DNA from: Tatlockia sp.
GTDB lineage: Bacteria > Cyanobacteriota > Cyanobacteriia > Cyanobacteriales > Chroococcidiopsidaceae
Length of the DNA: 20,611 nt
NCBI GenBank assembly: GCA_013698215.1
Contig: JACCVJ010000152.1
Span: forward strand, 1-20,611
Reading direction: 5' to 3'
The notes under the pieces were generated by a model. It made no database searches and was not told the DNA's origin. It worked only from the letters and a program-made list of their open reading frames with translations. Both the position numbers and the translations under genes were made by a program. Shown piece after piece: positions 1 through 7,494 of this stretch. Within the stretch, counting starts at the first letter, position 1, and every line of letters starts with the position of its first letter.

Positions 1-1373
1 ACACCGCTTAACTGTGCGGCTTCGGCGAAAACCTCTGCTTGTCTCAGTCCATTTTGACCAAGAGTAGAATCTAAAACCAATAGCGATTCAACCTTAGCAT
101 CGGGGGCTTTTTTATCAACAATGCGACGAATTTTACTGAGTTCGTCCATCAAGTTTTTCTTATTTTGCAAGCGTCCCGCCGTGTCTACCAGCAATAACTC
201 TATAGAGCGAGATTGAGCGGCTGCGATCGCATCAAATACTACGGCGGCGGGGTCGGTATTTTGTCCAGGATTAGCAATTACTTCCGTTCCACTTCTTGCG
301 CCCCAAATTTTCACCTGTTCTACCGCCGCCGCTCGAAAAGTATCCGCCGCGCCAATTAAGCATTTATAGCCCGATTTTTGGGCAATGTTAGCGAGTTTGC
401 CGATAGTTGTAGTTTTGCCTGCGCCATTAACCCCCGTCATCAGCCAAATATTCAGGGTGTCTTTTTCTGGGACAAAGGTGCGAGAATATTTTTCTAAAGG
501 GCGATCGAGCATATCGCGGAGAATTTGCTTAAGGTAGGAAACCGCTTCGTCGGCGGGTAAGGCTTCTTGTTTAAGTCGCTCTTGCAGGGCATTAATTATA
601 TAGTCAGTAGCTTGTACTCCTACGTCAGCTTGCAGTAGTAAGGTTTCTATTTCGTCTACCGCCGCTTGATTGAGGGGCCCTTGACCGACGATTGCTTTAA
701 GTTGATTAACTATACTGCGGCGGGTTTTATCTAACCCTTGCCGGAGTTTTTTGAGCCAGGTAATTTCTTCTAAAGATACATCTTCCGGGCGGCGACCTTG
801 AGCGGCTAAAATTTCTAAGGGCCACAAAAACCCTTCATCAAAGGCAACTAATAATTCTTCCGTCGGCGGAATTTGCGGTAATGCTTCGGTTTCAACTTCA
901 ATGGCTGTAGCTTTGAGCCTTTCTATTCTTGCTACTCTGTCGGCTTCCGTTTGCGCCCAAAATGGTAAGGGGGGTGTTTCTATCTCTTGGGGAGCAGCTA
1001 GAGTTTCTGAATCTGGCTCGTCAACTTGGGCAATAATCGTCTCTATTTCTAGTTCGCTAACTTCCGAAACTAACGTTTCTGCATCTGGTTCGTCAACTTC
1101 CGAAACTAAGGTTTCTGGCTCTATTATAGATTCCTCAGTAATACTATCTTCTTGTGGGTCGGCTGATTTGCGGTCAACTTCACCGTTTTCTTGTTGCTGT
1201 TGTTGAATATTTTGGTAAGCCGCTTTAGCCAATTTTAAGTATTCTGCCGCAACGTCTTGCTCAGAAGCTGTGGGCGCTTCTGGTTCTACCTCCGCCGGGG
1301 TAATATCGGGTTCTTCTTCTGGGGTAGGAGTATCTTTATCGTTAAATTGACGGCGGAACCAATTAAAAACCAT
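1..1373 (-). CDS. ftsY: Signal recognition particle receptor FtsY, C-terminus cut by window edge
   Basis: FtsY is the membrane-associated SRP GTPase that docks ribosome-SRP complexes at the membrane translocon. Reading leftward from ATG at 1373 (complement of 1371-1373) gives 457 codons. The first ~130 residues are an acidic, Glu/Pro-rich A domain with a short Gln run. It contains a 12-residue tandem repeat (ETLVSEVDEPDA type) visible in the DNA as two copies 36 bp apart (1060-1081 and 1096-1117). The N domain follows, then the G domain with GVNGAGKTTT (P loop), DTFRAAA and DTAGR. The sequence leaves the window just before the expected TKLDG motif, so the last ~60 residues are missing. The start lies 45 bp downstream of the nusB stop, suggesting co-transcription. 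Identification is certain; the open end is due only to the window. Confidence 0.96.
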   Translation of the reverse strand, partial: MVFNWFRRQFNDKDTPTPEEEPDITPAEVEPEAPTASEQDVAAEYLKLAKAAYQNIQQQQQENGEVDRKSADPQEDSITEESIIEPETLVSEVDEPDAETLVSEVSELEIETIIAQVDEPDSETLAAPQEIETPPLPFWAQTEADRVARIERLKATAIEVETEALPQIPPTEELLVAFDEGFLWPLEILAAQGRRPEDVSLEEITWLKKLRQGLDKTRRSIVNQLKAIVGQGPLNQAAVDEIETLLLQADVGVQATDYIINALQERLKQEALPADEAVSYLKQILRDMLDRPLEKYSRTFVPEKDTLNIWLMTGVNGAGKTTTIGKLANIAQKSGYKCLIGAADTFRAAAVEQVKIWGARSGTEVIANPGQNTDPAAVVFDAIAAAQSRSIELLLVDTAGRLQNKKNLMDELSKIRRIVDKKAPDAKVESLLVLDSTLGQNGLRQAEVFAEAAQLSG

Positions 1374-1418
1374 TTTTACTTAAATTGGGGAGGTACGGTC
1401 GAAGGAATCTAGGACAGA

Positions 1419-2060
1419 TTAAGAAACTGGAGCGGTGGGAGCTTTTAGTTGCTCTGTGACGCGGCGCATTACACCATTAATAAACTTATGTCCTTCATCG
1501 CTGCTGTAGCGTTTAGCAAGTTCTACCGCTTCGTTGATGGCAATGCGATCGGGTATACCTAAAAATAAGATTTCGGAAATCGCAATTCTGAGAATATCGC
1601 GGTCAATTTTGGCTAACCGATGTACTTGCCAATCTACTAAAGCTGCCCCTAGTATTTCATCTATTTGCTTGACTTTGGCGCTAACTGTCGCCACAACACT
1701 AACGGTATAACTGCGGACTTCTTGTTGGTTTGCAAGTTGTATCCACTCTGGCATTTCTAAGGCTACACCCAAGCGATTAATCGCACTTTGGGTAACTTCT
1801 ACTGCTTCGTTCACCATCACCCGTGCTGATTCTACGTCGGCGGCGCGAATTTCGCTGCTAAGTAAGCGATCGCTACTGCGTTGTAATTCTGAGGATGCTG
1901 TTGTTAGCGCGTCTTGGGCTTCGGTAGTAAGAGTGCGGATGGCGGCTAGGAGTAAATCTGATATTTCTTGATTTTCTAGCTGTTCTGGTGATTGTGTGCG
2001 TTGGCTCAAGCTCAATAGCGCGAGTTCCCTGGCAATTCGGCGAGGTGTTTGGGTTTGCAT
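1419..2060 (-). CDS. nusB: Transcription antitermination factor NusB
   Basis: NusB binds boxA RNA together with NusE (S10) and helps RNA polymerase read through rRNA operons. The 213-aa protein starts MQTQTPRRIARELALLSLSQ, the usual all-helical NusB N-terminus. It ends with the family signature region: RLAKIDRDILRIAISEILFL, then PDRIAINEAVELAKRYSSDE and KFINGVMRR. It is longer than the ~140-aa E. coli protein because of a middle segment (about residues 25-110) rich in Ala, Glu and Ser; I believe such an insertion is usual in cyanobacterial NusB. The gene lies between the DUF502 gene (38 bp upstream) and ftsY (45 bp downstream) on the same strand. Confidence 0.95.
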   Translation of the reverse strand: MQTQTPRRIARELALLSLSQRTQSPEQLENQEISDLLLAAIRTLTTEAQDALTTASSELQRSSDRLLSSEIRAADVESARVMVNEAVEVTQSAINRLGVALEMPEWIQLANQQEVRSYTVSVVATVSAKVKQIDEILGAALVDWQVHRLAKIDRDILRIAISEILFLGIPDRIAINEAVELAKRYSSDEGHKFINGVMRRVTEQLKAPTAPVS

Positions 2061-2098
2061 AGCAATTATCGGAAAGGATTTTTAAGAAAGGGCGATGT

Positions 2099-2791
2099 CT
2101 ATAAAATTGTTTCTGGGTGGGGTGCTTCGAGTTTTAAATCGTTTCCGGGTAAGGAATTTATTAGGGTGTTGGGGGCGACAATCCCGCCTGAAATGACTAC
2201 TTTAAAAGCATCTTCAATCGACATGGATAAATTGATTACTTCGTCTTCGGGAACTACTGCGTACCATCCGGTAGTTGGGTTTGGAGTTGTCGGAATAAAT
2301 ACACTTATTACCGGGCGCACCATTTGGGCTTGAATTTCATTACTCATGCTGCCCGTAACAAAAGCGATCGCCCATATTCCTCGTCTGGGGTACTCTACTA
2401 AAATCACGCGCCGAAATTTGCCGTTAGTGTCTTTAAGTAAGGTTTCAAGTAGTTGCTTTAAAGTTTTATAAACGGCTCCGGCTAAAGGAATCGCCTCTAG
2501 TACATCTTCGCCCACGTCTAGCAACCACCGTCCGCCTATGTTGCGCGCCATTAAGCCAATGAGCAAAATACACAGTAAAGGTACTGCTAACCCAACTCCC
2601 AGGTTCAGCAAAGTTACTAATATTGGGTTCAGGTCGTCAAAGGGATTTATTTGTTTGGGAATCCGGGTGAGAAAGTTTACAACCCAACTTGCGACCGTAA
2701 TTGTTAGCCAAATTGTGGTAGCTAAGGGAATTACTACCAATAACCCGGCGATTAAGTCATTCTTCAAATCTTGTTTGAAGCGTTCAAGCAC
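2099..2791 (-). CDS. DUF502 family integral membrane protein
   Basis: Function is unknown. The protein has two strong transmembrane segments near the N-terminus (DLIAGLLVVIPLATTIWLTI and ILVTLLNLGVGLAVPLLCIL). A conserved soluble part follows with IPLAGAVYKTLKQL, FRRVILVEYPRRGIWAIAFV and a late VFIPTTPNPTTGWYAVVPED motif, all typical of DUF502. I chose the GTG at 2791 (VLERFKQDLKNDLIAG...), which gives 230 aa. It places the protein start just before the conserved block, with an AAAGGAG-type ribosome binding site 12 nt upstream. The frame is open further, to a TTG at 2854 that would add 21 poorly conserved-looking residues. It is the first gene of the likely DUF502-nusB-ftsY operon. Confidence 0.88.
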   Translation of the reverse strand: MLERFKQDLKNDLIAGLLVVIPLATTIWLTITVASWVVNFLTRIPKQINPFDDLNPILVTLLNLGVGLAVPLLCILLIGLMARNIGGRWLLDVGEDVLEAIPLAGAVYKTLKQLLETLLKDTNGKFRRVILVEYPRRGIWAIAFVTGSMSNEIQAQMVRPVISVFIPTTPNPTTGWYAVVPEDEVINLSMSIEDAFKVVISGGIVAPNTLINSLPGNDLKLEAPHPETIL

Positions 2792-2987
2792 TAATTGCTC
2801 ACTCTCCTTTAATAATTGCTTTTGAGGTTTTACCGACACGCACTTAAAACCCAACGATTAGATAAAGTCTATGTTCTTACTTTAAGTCTTAGGGTTATCG
2901 CTAAAAATTACTTTTAGTTACATATACTCAGCATATATACACCTTCAGGCTCAAAAATCGTCACAATTATTTTTATTGTAGGTTAGA

Positions 2988-3842
2988 TTAGGTTTCGCTT
3001 GGGTTTTGGCGCGATTTCTTGGCGCTAAGTAGACTCCTTAAACCCATCCAGCCAATAAAAATATAAGCAGTCGATATCAATAAACTACGGACAGTCATTC
3101 TAATACTAGACTGTAAGGCTTCTTGTTTTGCTTGATTTACCAATTTTTGCTTTTGGGTTTGGAGTTGAGCGAGTCTTTTACTCCCCAGAGCAACCGGATC
3201 GCTTTGCTGGACTAAAAAGTCCTCTAAAGCATTGGGGTTAGCTTTAAATTGGCGCAGGAGTTTTTTTTCATTTTCGGGAGTGCGATCGCTATTGATGGCT
3301 TGATTAAACTGTTGTTCGTTTTGCAGTAAAGCTGTAACTTGGGTTTTAAATTTATTTTTGTCAGATTCTAGCTTAGTGCGGACATTGGGATCGCCTAACT
3401 GAGCTTGCGCTTGGCTGATTTCGTTTTGCAACTTGGCTTCTTCTTGGGAAGAATTTTCATTGATGCGCTCTACGGCTCTAGCGCTTTCGGTATTTACATT
3501 ATTGATGTGCAAAGGAATCATTACCAAAAACAGCAATCCCAACAAACTAGATAATAATAGCGCCCAAAATTTCAAGCTTAACCACGATGGGGGCTGAGTT
3601 AAGGTATCATTATTACTGCGCTCGAACCAGTAGCCTACCATCAAAAAGGCTAGTCCAATTACGGGAGTGATCCCCCGATCTACAGTAGCGGTAATAAAAC
3701 CAATTTGCCACAAAGCGTCTCGTTCTCCCGCCGGAAAAGCAAGAATTACAAAGTCTAATAGAAAAGACAAGATTAATACTATCCCCACCAGTTTTAAAGT
3801 CTGGGTAATAAAAGGGGATTGAAAATTATTGATAGCTTTCAT
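2988..3842 (-). CDS. HpsJ-like membrane protein with central coiled coil
   Basis: A 284-aa protein. A hydrophobic segment lies at about 15-37 (LKLVGIVLILSFLLDFVILAF), followed by a short loop and the motif WQIGFITATVDRGITPVIGL leading into a second segment (to ~70). A third segment is at ~92-112, a charged Gln/Glu/Lys coiled-coil stretch at ~115-240, and a last membrane segment at ~248-270. The LLDF...WQ.GF...VDRG..P..G arrangement matches my recollection of the cyanobacterial HpsJ family, linked to hormogonium or exopolysaccharide synthesis; that link is family-level inference. No hps neighbours are in the window, so the pathway here is unproven. The stop of the TetR gene lies only 15 bp upstream, so the two may share a transcript. 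Confidence 0.7.
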   Translation of the reverse strand: MKAINNFQSPFITQTLKLVGIVLILSFLLDFVILAFPAGERDALWQIGFITATVDRGITPVIGLAFLMVGYWFERSNNDTLTQPPSWLSLKFWALLLSSLLGLLFLVMIPLHINNVNTESARAVERINENSSQEEAKLQNEISQAQAQLGDPNVRTKLESDKNKFKTQVTALLQNEQQFNQAINSDRTPENEKKLLRQFKANPNALEDFLVQQSDPVALGSKRLAQLQTQKQKLVNQAKQEALQSSIRMTVRSLLISTAYIFIGWMGLRSLLSAKKSRQNPSET

Positions 3843-3857
3843 TGGTTTTCAGTAAAT

Positions 3858-5015
3858 TTAAGATTTGCGATCAAGATTAATAGCTTGTTCTAAGGCTGAT
3901 TTTTCTTTAATTCTACGAGCATAAGGCTGGAGCTTGCTTAAATGCAAACCTGTAAGCATACTCAAGTTTTCTAATGTTATGCCCTTGCTCAACATTTCTA
4001 TACACCATGTTTGCCCTGCTTGCTCAATGATTGGCGATCGCCCGTCCAGTGTCAATAAGTTTTCTGTTGATCTTTCCCAACACAAATCTATATCTAAAGC
4101 AGACATTGGCAACCCTGCATCATTAAGAAACAACGCCGGATGCTCGTCTTTACGGCTTCTAAGCCAAACAGTTAAGGGATTGCGAGTGTAAGATCCGTAG
4201 CGTTTACCCATAATCCATTGATTGACGGGTACTTGTCTTGAGTTTATTTGCAATAAATGGCGATCGCTCTCATTAATTTGCTGCGACTTTTCTAAACTAG
4301 CTATTTCTTGTTTCGACAACCCAGCACCAAACAAAACGTACATTAAAGCGTAGTCTCTTAGTTGCGCTTTTTTGGCTCTATGCAAAATCTCGTGGACTAA
4401 AGAAGCTGGTAAATCGTTAATTGGAGTTGCTGTAGTTTCAGCTTTTAGCAATAGTACCAAATCGTCGATAAATTCAGTGAGATCGCGCCACAACTGTTGT
4501 TCAGTACAAGTGTTTTCAATGACGAAATAACCCAATAAAGCTGCAAGGAGCATACTTGCTAATTTTTCTGGGGCTAATCCGCAGTCGGGGGATTTTTCCA
4601 TTGCGGGGGCGAGATACTTTGCCAAGTAGCTATTTGCTTCGTTTATTCCTTTGCTTAAGGCTTGGCGATTTTGAGGGGGATAATGCCTAGCTTCACCGAT
4701 CAAAGATAGTAATAATTCCGGTGTTTGGGCTACAGATTGAAGAAATGCGATCGCATATTGGGCTACAGCTTCTCCTAAACTATCTACTTGGGCGGGAATA
4801 AGTAATAATTCCCCTGGTTGCTTAAAGGCTGCGGATTCTTCCATTACCGCCAACATTAATCCCTGTTTATTGCCAAAATGCCGGAATAAGGTTACTTCGT
4901 TTACTTGCGCTAATTCTGCTACGGCTTTAGTTGTAGTCTCTGTAACTCCAAGAGAAGTAAACAGCTTCAAGGCTGCGTCTATTAATTTCTGTCTGGTAGA
5001 ATTTTGATTAGACAT
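3858..5015 (-). CDS. TetR-family regulator fused to a degenerate tyrosine-recombinase-like domain
   Basis: At 385 aa this is nearly twice the usual TetR length (~200). Residues 1-60 are a classic TetR DNA-binding head (RQKLIDAALKLFTSLGV, helix-turn-helix about 28-47, TLFRHFGNKQGL). Residues ~75-195 are a helical ligand/dimer domain. From ~205 the sequence resembles the catalytic fold of tyrosine recombinases: LRDYALMYVLFGAGLSKQEIASL mirrors box I, and GITLENLSMLTGLHLSKLQPYARRI mirrors the segment that carries the catalytic tyrosine (Tyr365 here). The box I arginine is Ser234, and the HxLRH block reads GQTWC, so it should not recombine DNA. It is divergent from desC, and one of two matching palindromes sits 4 bp before its start, suggesting autoregulation and control of desC. 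The fold assignment of the C-terminal half is my reading of weak similarity. Confidence 0.85.
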   Translation of the reverse strand: MSNQNSTRQKLIDAALKLFTSLGVTETTTKAVAELAQVNEVTLFRHFGNKQGLMLAVMEESAAFKQPGELLLIPAQVDSLGEAVAQYAIAFLQSVAQTPELLLSLIGEARHYPPQNRQALSKGINEANSYLAKYLAPAMEKSPDCGLAPEKLASMLLAALLGYFVIENTCTEQQLWRDLTEFIDDLVLLLKAETTATPINDLPASLVHEILHRAKKAQLRDYALMYVLFGAGLSKQEIASLEKSQQINESDRHLLQINSRQVPVNQWIMGKRYGSYTRNPLTVWLRSRKDEHPALFLNDAGLPMSALDIDLCWERSTENLLTLDGRSPIIEQAGQTWCIEMLSKGITLENLSMLTGLHLSKLQPYARRIKEKSALEQAINLDRKS

Positions 5016-5018
5016 AAA

Positions 5019-5039
5019 AATGTAAGTGATACTTGCATT
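5019..5039. promoter_or_regulatory. Putative TetR operator 1
   Basis: An imperfect palindrome with core TGTAAG-N5-CTTGCA (5021-5037), flanked by AA and TT. The 9-bp arms differ at one position. It lies 4 bp upstream of the TetR start codon, where a bound dimer would block that gene's translation start region or promoter. The same core recurs at 5065-5085. Assignment to the neighbouring TetR protein is inferred from position and symmetry. Confidence 0.65.
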
Positions 5040-5064
5040 TTGAACAGGTTGTTGTTAGACTAGA

Positions 5065-5085
5065 AATGTAAGCAGCACTTGCACA
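5065..5085. promoter_or_regulatory. Putative TetR operator 2
   Basis: A second copy of the TGTAAG-N5-CTTGCA core (5067-5083), with AA before it. Its centre is 46 bp from that of operator 1, and it lies 55 bp upstream of the desC ATG. The outer right arm is weaker (CACA rather than CATT). Two sites with the same spacing and sequence in one short divergent promoter region are hard to explain by chance. Confidence 0.65.
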
Positions 5086-5139
5086 ACTTTAATTAATATA
5101 GCGTTTTTGGCGCTGGCAATCTTTTATACAGGTAAACTT

Positions 5140-5979
5140 ATGACTGCACGCTCAGTAATAACTGAGAGTAAGCCACCGCTTCCTCTTAGCTGGATTAGTA
5201 TTGGTTTTTTTGCAGCTTTTCACGTTTTCGCGGTGTTGGCGGTGGGGTGTTTCTCTTGGTCAGCCTTGGGAGTAGCATTATTTTTACATTGGCTGTTTGG
5301 TAGTATTGGGATTTGTTTGGGTTATCACCGATTACTAAGCCATCGTAGCTTTCAAGTACCCAAATTATTAGAATATGCGATCGCAATTATCGGAGCTTTG
5401 GCAATTCAAGGCGGGCCAATTTTTTGGGTAGCGGGACATCGTTTGCATCACGCCTACACTGAAGACGAAGAAAAAGATCCTTATTCTTCAAGGCGTGGTT
5501 TTTGGTGGAGTCATATTGTCTGGCTTTTCTACCCACGTCCAGAGTTTTTTGACTATAAGCAATACAGTAAATTTGCCCCAGACTTAGCCCGCGATCCTTT
5601 CTACCGTTGGTTGAATCGCTATCACTTGGTTTTGCAGATTCCTTTAGCTGCAATATTATACGTCTGTGGTGGGATGCCTTTTGTAATTTACGGCATTTTC
5701 TTAAGGTCTGTATTACTGTGGCATAGCACCTGGTTAATTAATTCAGCAACGCACCTTTACGGCTATCGCAATTTCCCCGACACTAAGGACGATTCCCGCA
5801 ATCTATGGTGGGCAGCAATTTTGACTTATGGCGAAGGCTGGCACAATAACCATCATGCTTACCCCAAAGTCGCTAAAGCCGGATTGCGTTGGTGGGAAAT
5901 CGATGTAACTTGGTGGGCGATTAAAACTTTGCAGATGCTTGGCTTGGCTAAAAAGGTTTCAATGCCGCCAACTAGGTAA
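5140..5979 (+). CDS. desC: Delta-9 acyl-lipid/acyl-CoA fatty acid desaturase
   Basis: A membrane di-iron desaturase that puts the first (delta-9) double bond into membrane acyl chains, using ferredoxin as electron donor in cyanobacteria. The three histidine boxes are intact in the 279-aa protein: H63RLLSH68, H100RLHH104 and H235NNHH239 in an EGWHNNHHAYP context. Two hydrophobic hairpins (about 18-60 and 165-205) surround them. I chose ATG 5140 (MTARSVITES). An upstream in-frame TTG at 5107 would add 11 residues and would put the start close to the predicted regulatory sites. The gene is followed by a hairpin terminator and is divergent from the TetR gene, which probably regulates it. Length and motifs fit DesC rather than the omega-3 or delta-12 enzymes. 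Confidence 0.93.
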   Translation: MTARSVITESKPPLPLSWISIGFFAAFHVFAVLAVGCFSWSALGVALFLHWLFGSIGICLGYHRLLSHRSFQVPKLLEYAIAIIGALAIQGGPIFWVAGHRLHHAYTEDEEKDPYSSRRGFWWSHIVWLFYPRPEFFDYKQYSKFAPDLARDPFYRWLNRYHLVLQIPLAAILYVCGGMPFVIYGIFLRSVLLWHSTWLINSATHLYGYRNFPDTKDDSRNLWWAAILTYGEGWHNNHHAYPKVAKAGLRWWEIDVTWWAIKTLQMLGLAKKVSMPPTR

Positions 5980-6025
5980 GAGGGTGAAGTCTTAAATCTC
6001 CTCAGTCATAAATTAAGTTAAATAG

Positions 6026-6057
6026 AAAGAGCGTCATATAAATTTGATGCTCTTTTT
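6026..6057 (+). terminator. Rho-independent terminator after desC
   Basis: A stem AAAGAGCGTCA (6026-6036) pairs with TGATGCTCTTT (6045-6055) around an 8-nt AT-rich loop, with one G-U pair, and the right arm runs into a T tract. It lies 47 bp after the desC stop and separates desC from the permease gene. It also argues against permease starts at 6044 or 6047, which would fall inside the hairpin. Confidence 0.75.
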
Positions 6058-6067
6058 AAGCATAGTT

Positions 6068-6850
6068 ATGACTACAACAGATATCTTAGTTTTAGCGATT
6101 GGCGGGCTAGTTTCAGGAATTATGGCAGGTTTGTTAGGTATTGGCGGAGGTGTAATATTAGTACCCCTTTTAGTCTCTTTAGGAAATGAGCCTATTAAAG
6201 CTACAGCCACCAGTAGTTTAGCAATTGTAATTACTTCGGTTTCTGGCAGTATTCAAAATTGGCGCATGGGTTATTTTAACTTAAAAAAAGTAATTCAATT
6301 AGGGATTCCAGCTTTAATTACTGCTCAACTAGGCGTAATTTTAGCAATTAATATTCCGTCTTATATGTTACTAGCTTTATTTGGAGTTTTACTGCTAACT
6401 AATATTTATTTAGTCCAACTACGAAAACAATTGCTTACAGCAGGAAACCTAGAGAAACATTCCTTTAATCTAACTATTGCAAGAATAGCGATAGGAGGCG
6501 CGGGAGGTCTTTTAGCAGGCTTATTTGGTGTAGGTGGAGGTGTCATAATGGTTCCCTTGCAAATGCTACTTTTAGGAGAACAGATTAAGCTTGCAATTCA
6601 AACTAGTTTAGGGGTAATTATTAGCACGGCGGTATCTTCTTCTATAACCCAAGCTTATGCAGGAAATGTACTATTTATTCAAGGAATAATCTTAGGATGT
6701 GGTGGGTTAATCGGAGTGCAAATTAGTACCCGTGTTTTACCAAAGTTGCCCGATAATGTTGTTAGTACCATATTTCGCAGCTTTTTGGGAATATTATCAG
6801 TTTATATTTTTTATCGGGCTTGGTTGAGCTATCAGGGGTTAGCCAGCTAA
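6068..6850 (+). CDS. Sulfite exporter TauE/SafE family permease
   Basis: A 260-aa polytopic membrane protein with two homologous halves. Each opens with the family hallmark: GLVSGIMAGLLGIGGGVILV (about residues 13-32) and GGLLAGLFGVGGGVIMVPLQ (about 144-163). About seven to eight hydrophobic segments are visible. Members of this family move sulfite, sulfoacetate or other organic sulfur anions and sometimes metals; the substrate cannot be read from sequence. I chose ATG 6068 (MTTTDILVLAIGG). Upstream codons at 6044 and 6047 are inside the terminator hairpin of desC. The gene ends 2 bp before the convergent Uma2 gene. Confidence 0.88.
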   Translation: MTTTDILVLAIGGLVSGIMAGLLGIGGGVILVPLLVSLGNEPIKATATSSLAIVITSVSGSIQNWRMGYFNLKKVIQLGIPALITAQLGVILAINIPSYMLLALFGVLLLTNIYLVQLRKQLLTAGNLEKHSFNLTIARIAIGGAGGLLAGLFGVGGGVIMVPLQMLLLGEQIKLAIQTSLGVIISTAVSSSITQAYAGNVLFIQGIILGCGGLIGVQISTRVLPKLPDNVVSTIFRSFLGILSVYIFYRAWLSYQGLAS

Positions 6851-6852
6851 TG

Positions 6853-7494
6853 TTAGCTAAAGGTTTGCAATAGCCAGCGATTGATTGCGCCATCATCTTC
6901 GGTTTGGCTGCGTTTTAAGGCTGATTCTACAAGGGCGATCGCAAGTCCTGGTAATATTAAAGATTCTTCAACTGTACCGCTACGTCCATCGGAGATGGAA
7001 AAAGCGATAATATCATTGCTATTAACGTCTATTACCCAATACTCTTGTATTCCTGCGCGATCGTATAGTAGCCGTTTTCGCCCTAAATCGTCATTTAGAG
7101 ATGTTGCGCCAAATTCTATTACTAAGTTAGGTGCATTAAACTTTGAAAGATCGATAGGAGAATTATTGCGAGGTGGAAAATTAAACTCCTCACCAATATA
7201 AAAAGCTAAGTCTGGTTGAAATTCTCTTACGTTTGGCTGACGAAAACTACAATTAGTTAAGCCTTTAATTCTAATATTTTTTACAGTTGCATACAGACTA
7301 ATGATATTAGCAATTATATGGTTATCCTGACTATGGCTAGAACCAATTGGGGGCATTTCGATTTTTAAGTATTTTTGCTCATAGTAAAATTTACCACCTT
7401 CATACTCTGGATTATCAGCTAAGTTTACAAAGTCTTCCCAGCTTCCTATTACCCAGATATTTGTTAATGTTTGTGTAGGTGCTGTACTAATCAT
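6853..7494 (-). CDS. Uma2 family (DUF820) putative endonuclease
   Basis: A 213-aa protein of the Uma2 family, which adopts a PD-(D/E)XK restriction-endonuclease-like fold and is greatly expanded in cyanobacteria. Candidate active-site residues are Asp95 in FQPDLAFY, Glu127 in NLVIEFGATS and Lys140 in LGRKRLLY, followed by the typical YDRAGIQEYWVIDV. I prefer ATG 7494 (MISTAPTQ). It overlaps the stop of the upstream ATPase gene by 8 bp, a sign of translational coupling. An ATG at 7527 would add 11 residues deep inside that gene. Most Uma2 genes stand alone with no known role; its placement as last gene of a Dnd-like operon is what makes this copy worth noting. Confidence 0.85.
   Translation of the reverse strand: MISTAPTQTLTNIWVIGSWEDFVNLADNPEYEGGKFYYEQKYLKIEMPPIGSSHSQDNHIIANIISLYATVKNIRIKGLTNCSFRQPNVREFQPDLAFYIGEEFNFPPRNNSPIDLSKFNAPNLVIEFGATSLNDDLGRKRLLYDRAGIQEYWVIDVNSNDIIAFSISDGRSGTVEESLILPGLAIALVESALKRSQTEDDGAINRWLLQTFS

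Noticed and set aside
901..1206. Plus-strand 101-aa reading frame, Ser-rich
   Set aside because: Lies fully opposite the repetitive acidic domain of ftsY; the Ser richness is the complement of Glu/Asp codons.
2049..2333. Plus-strand 94-aa frame
   Set aside because: Opposite the DUF502 C-terminus and nusB start, with no family features.
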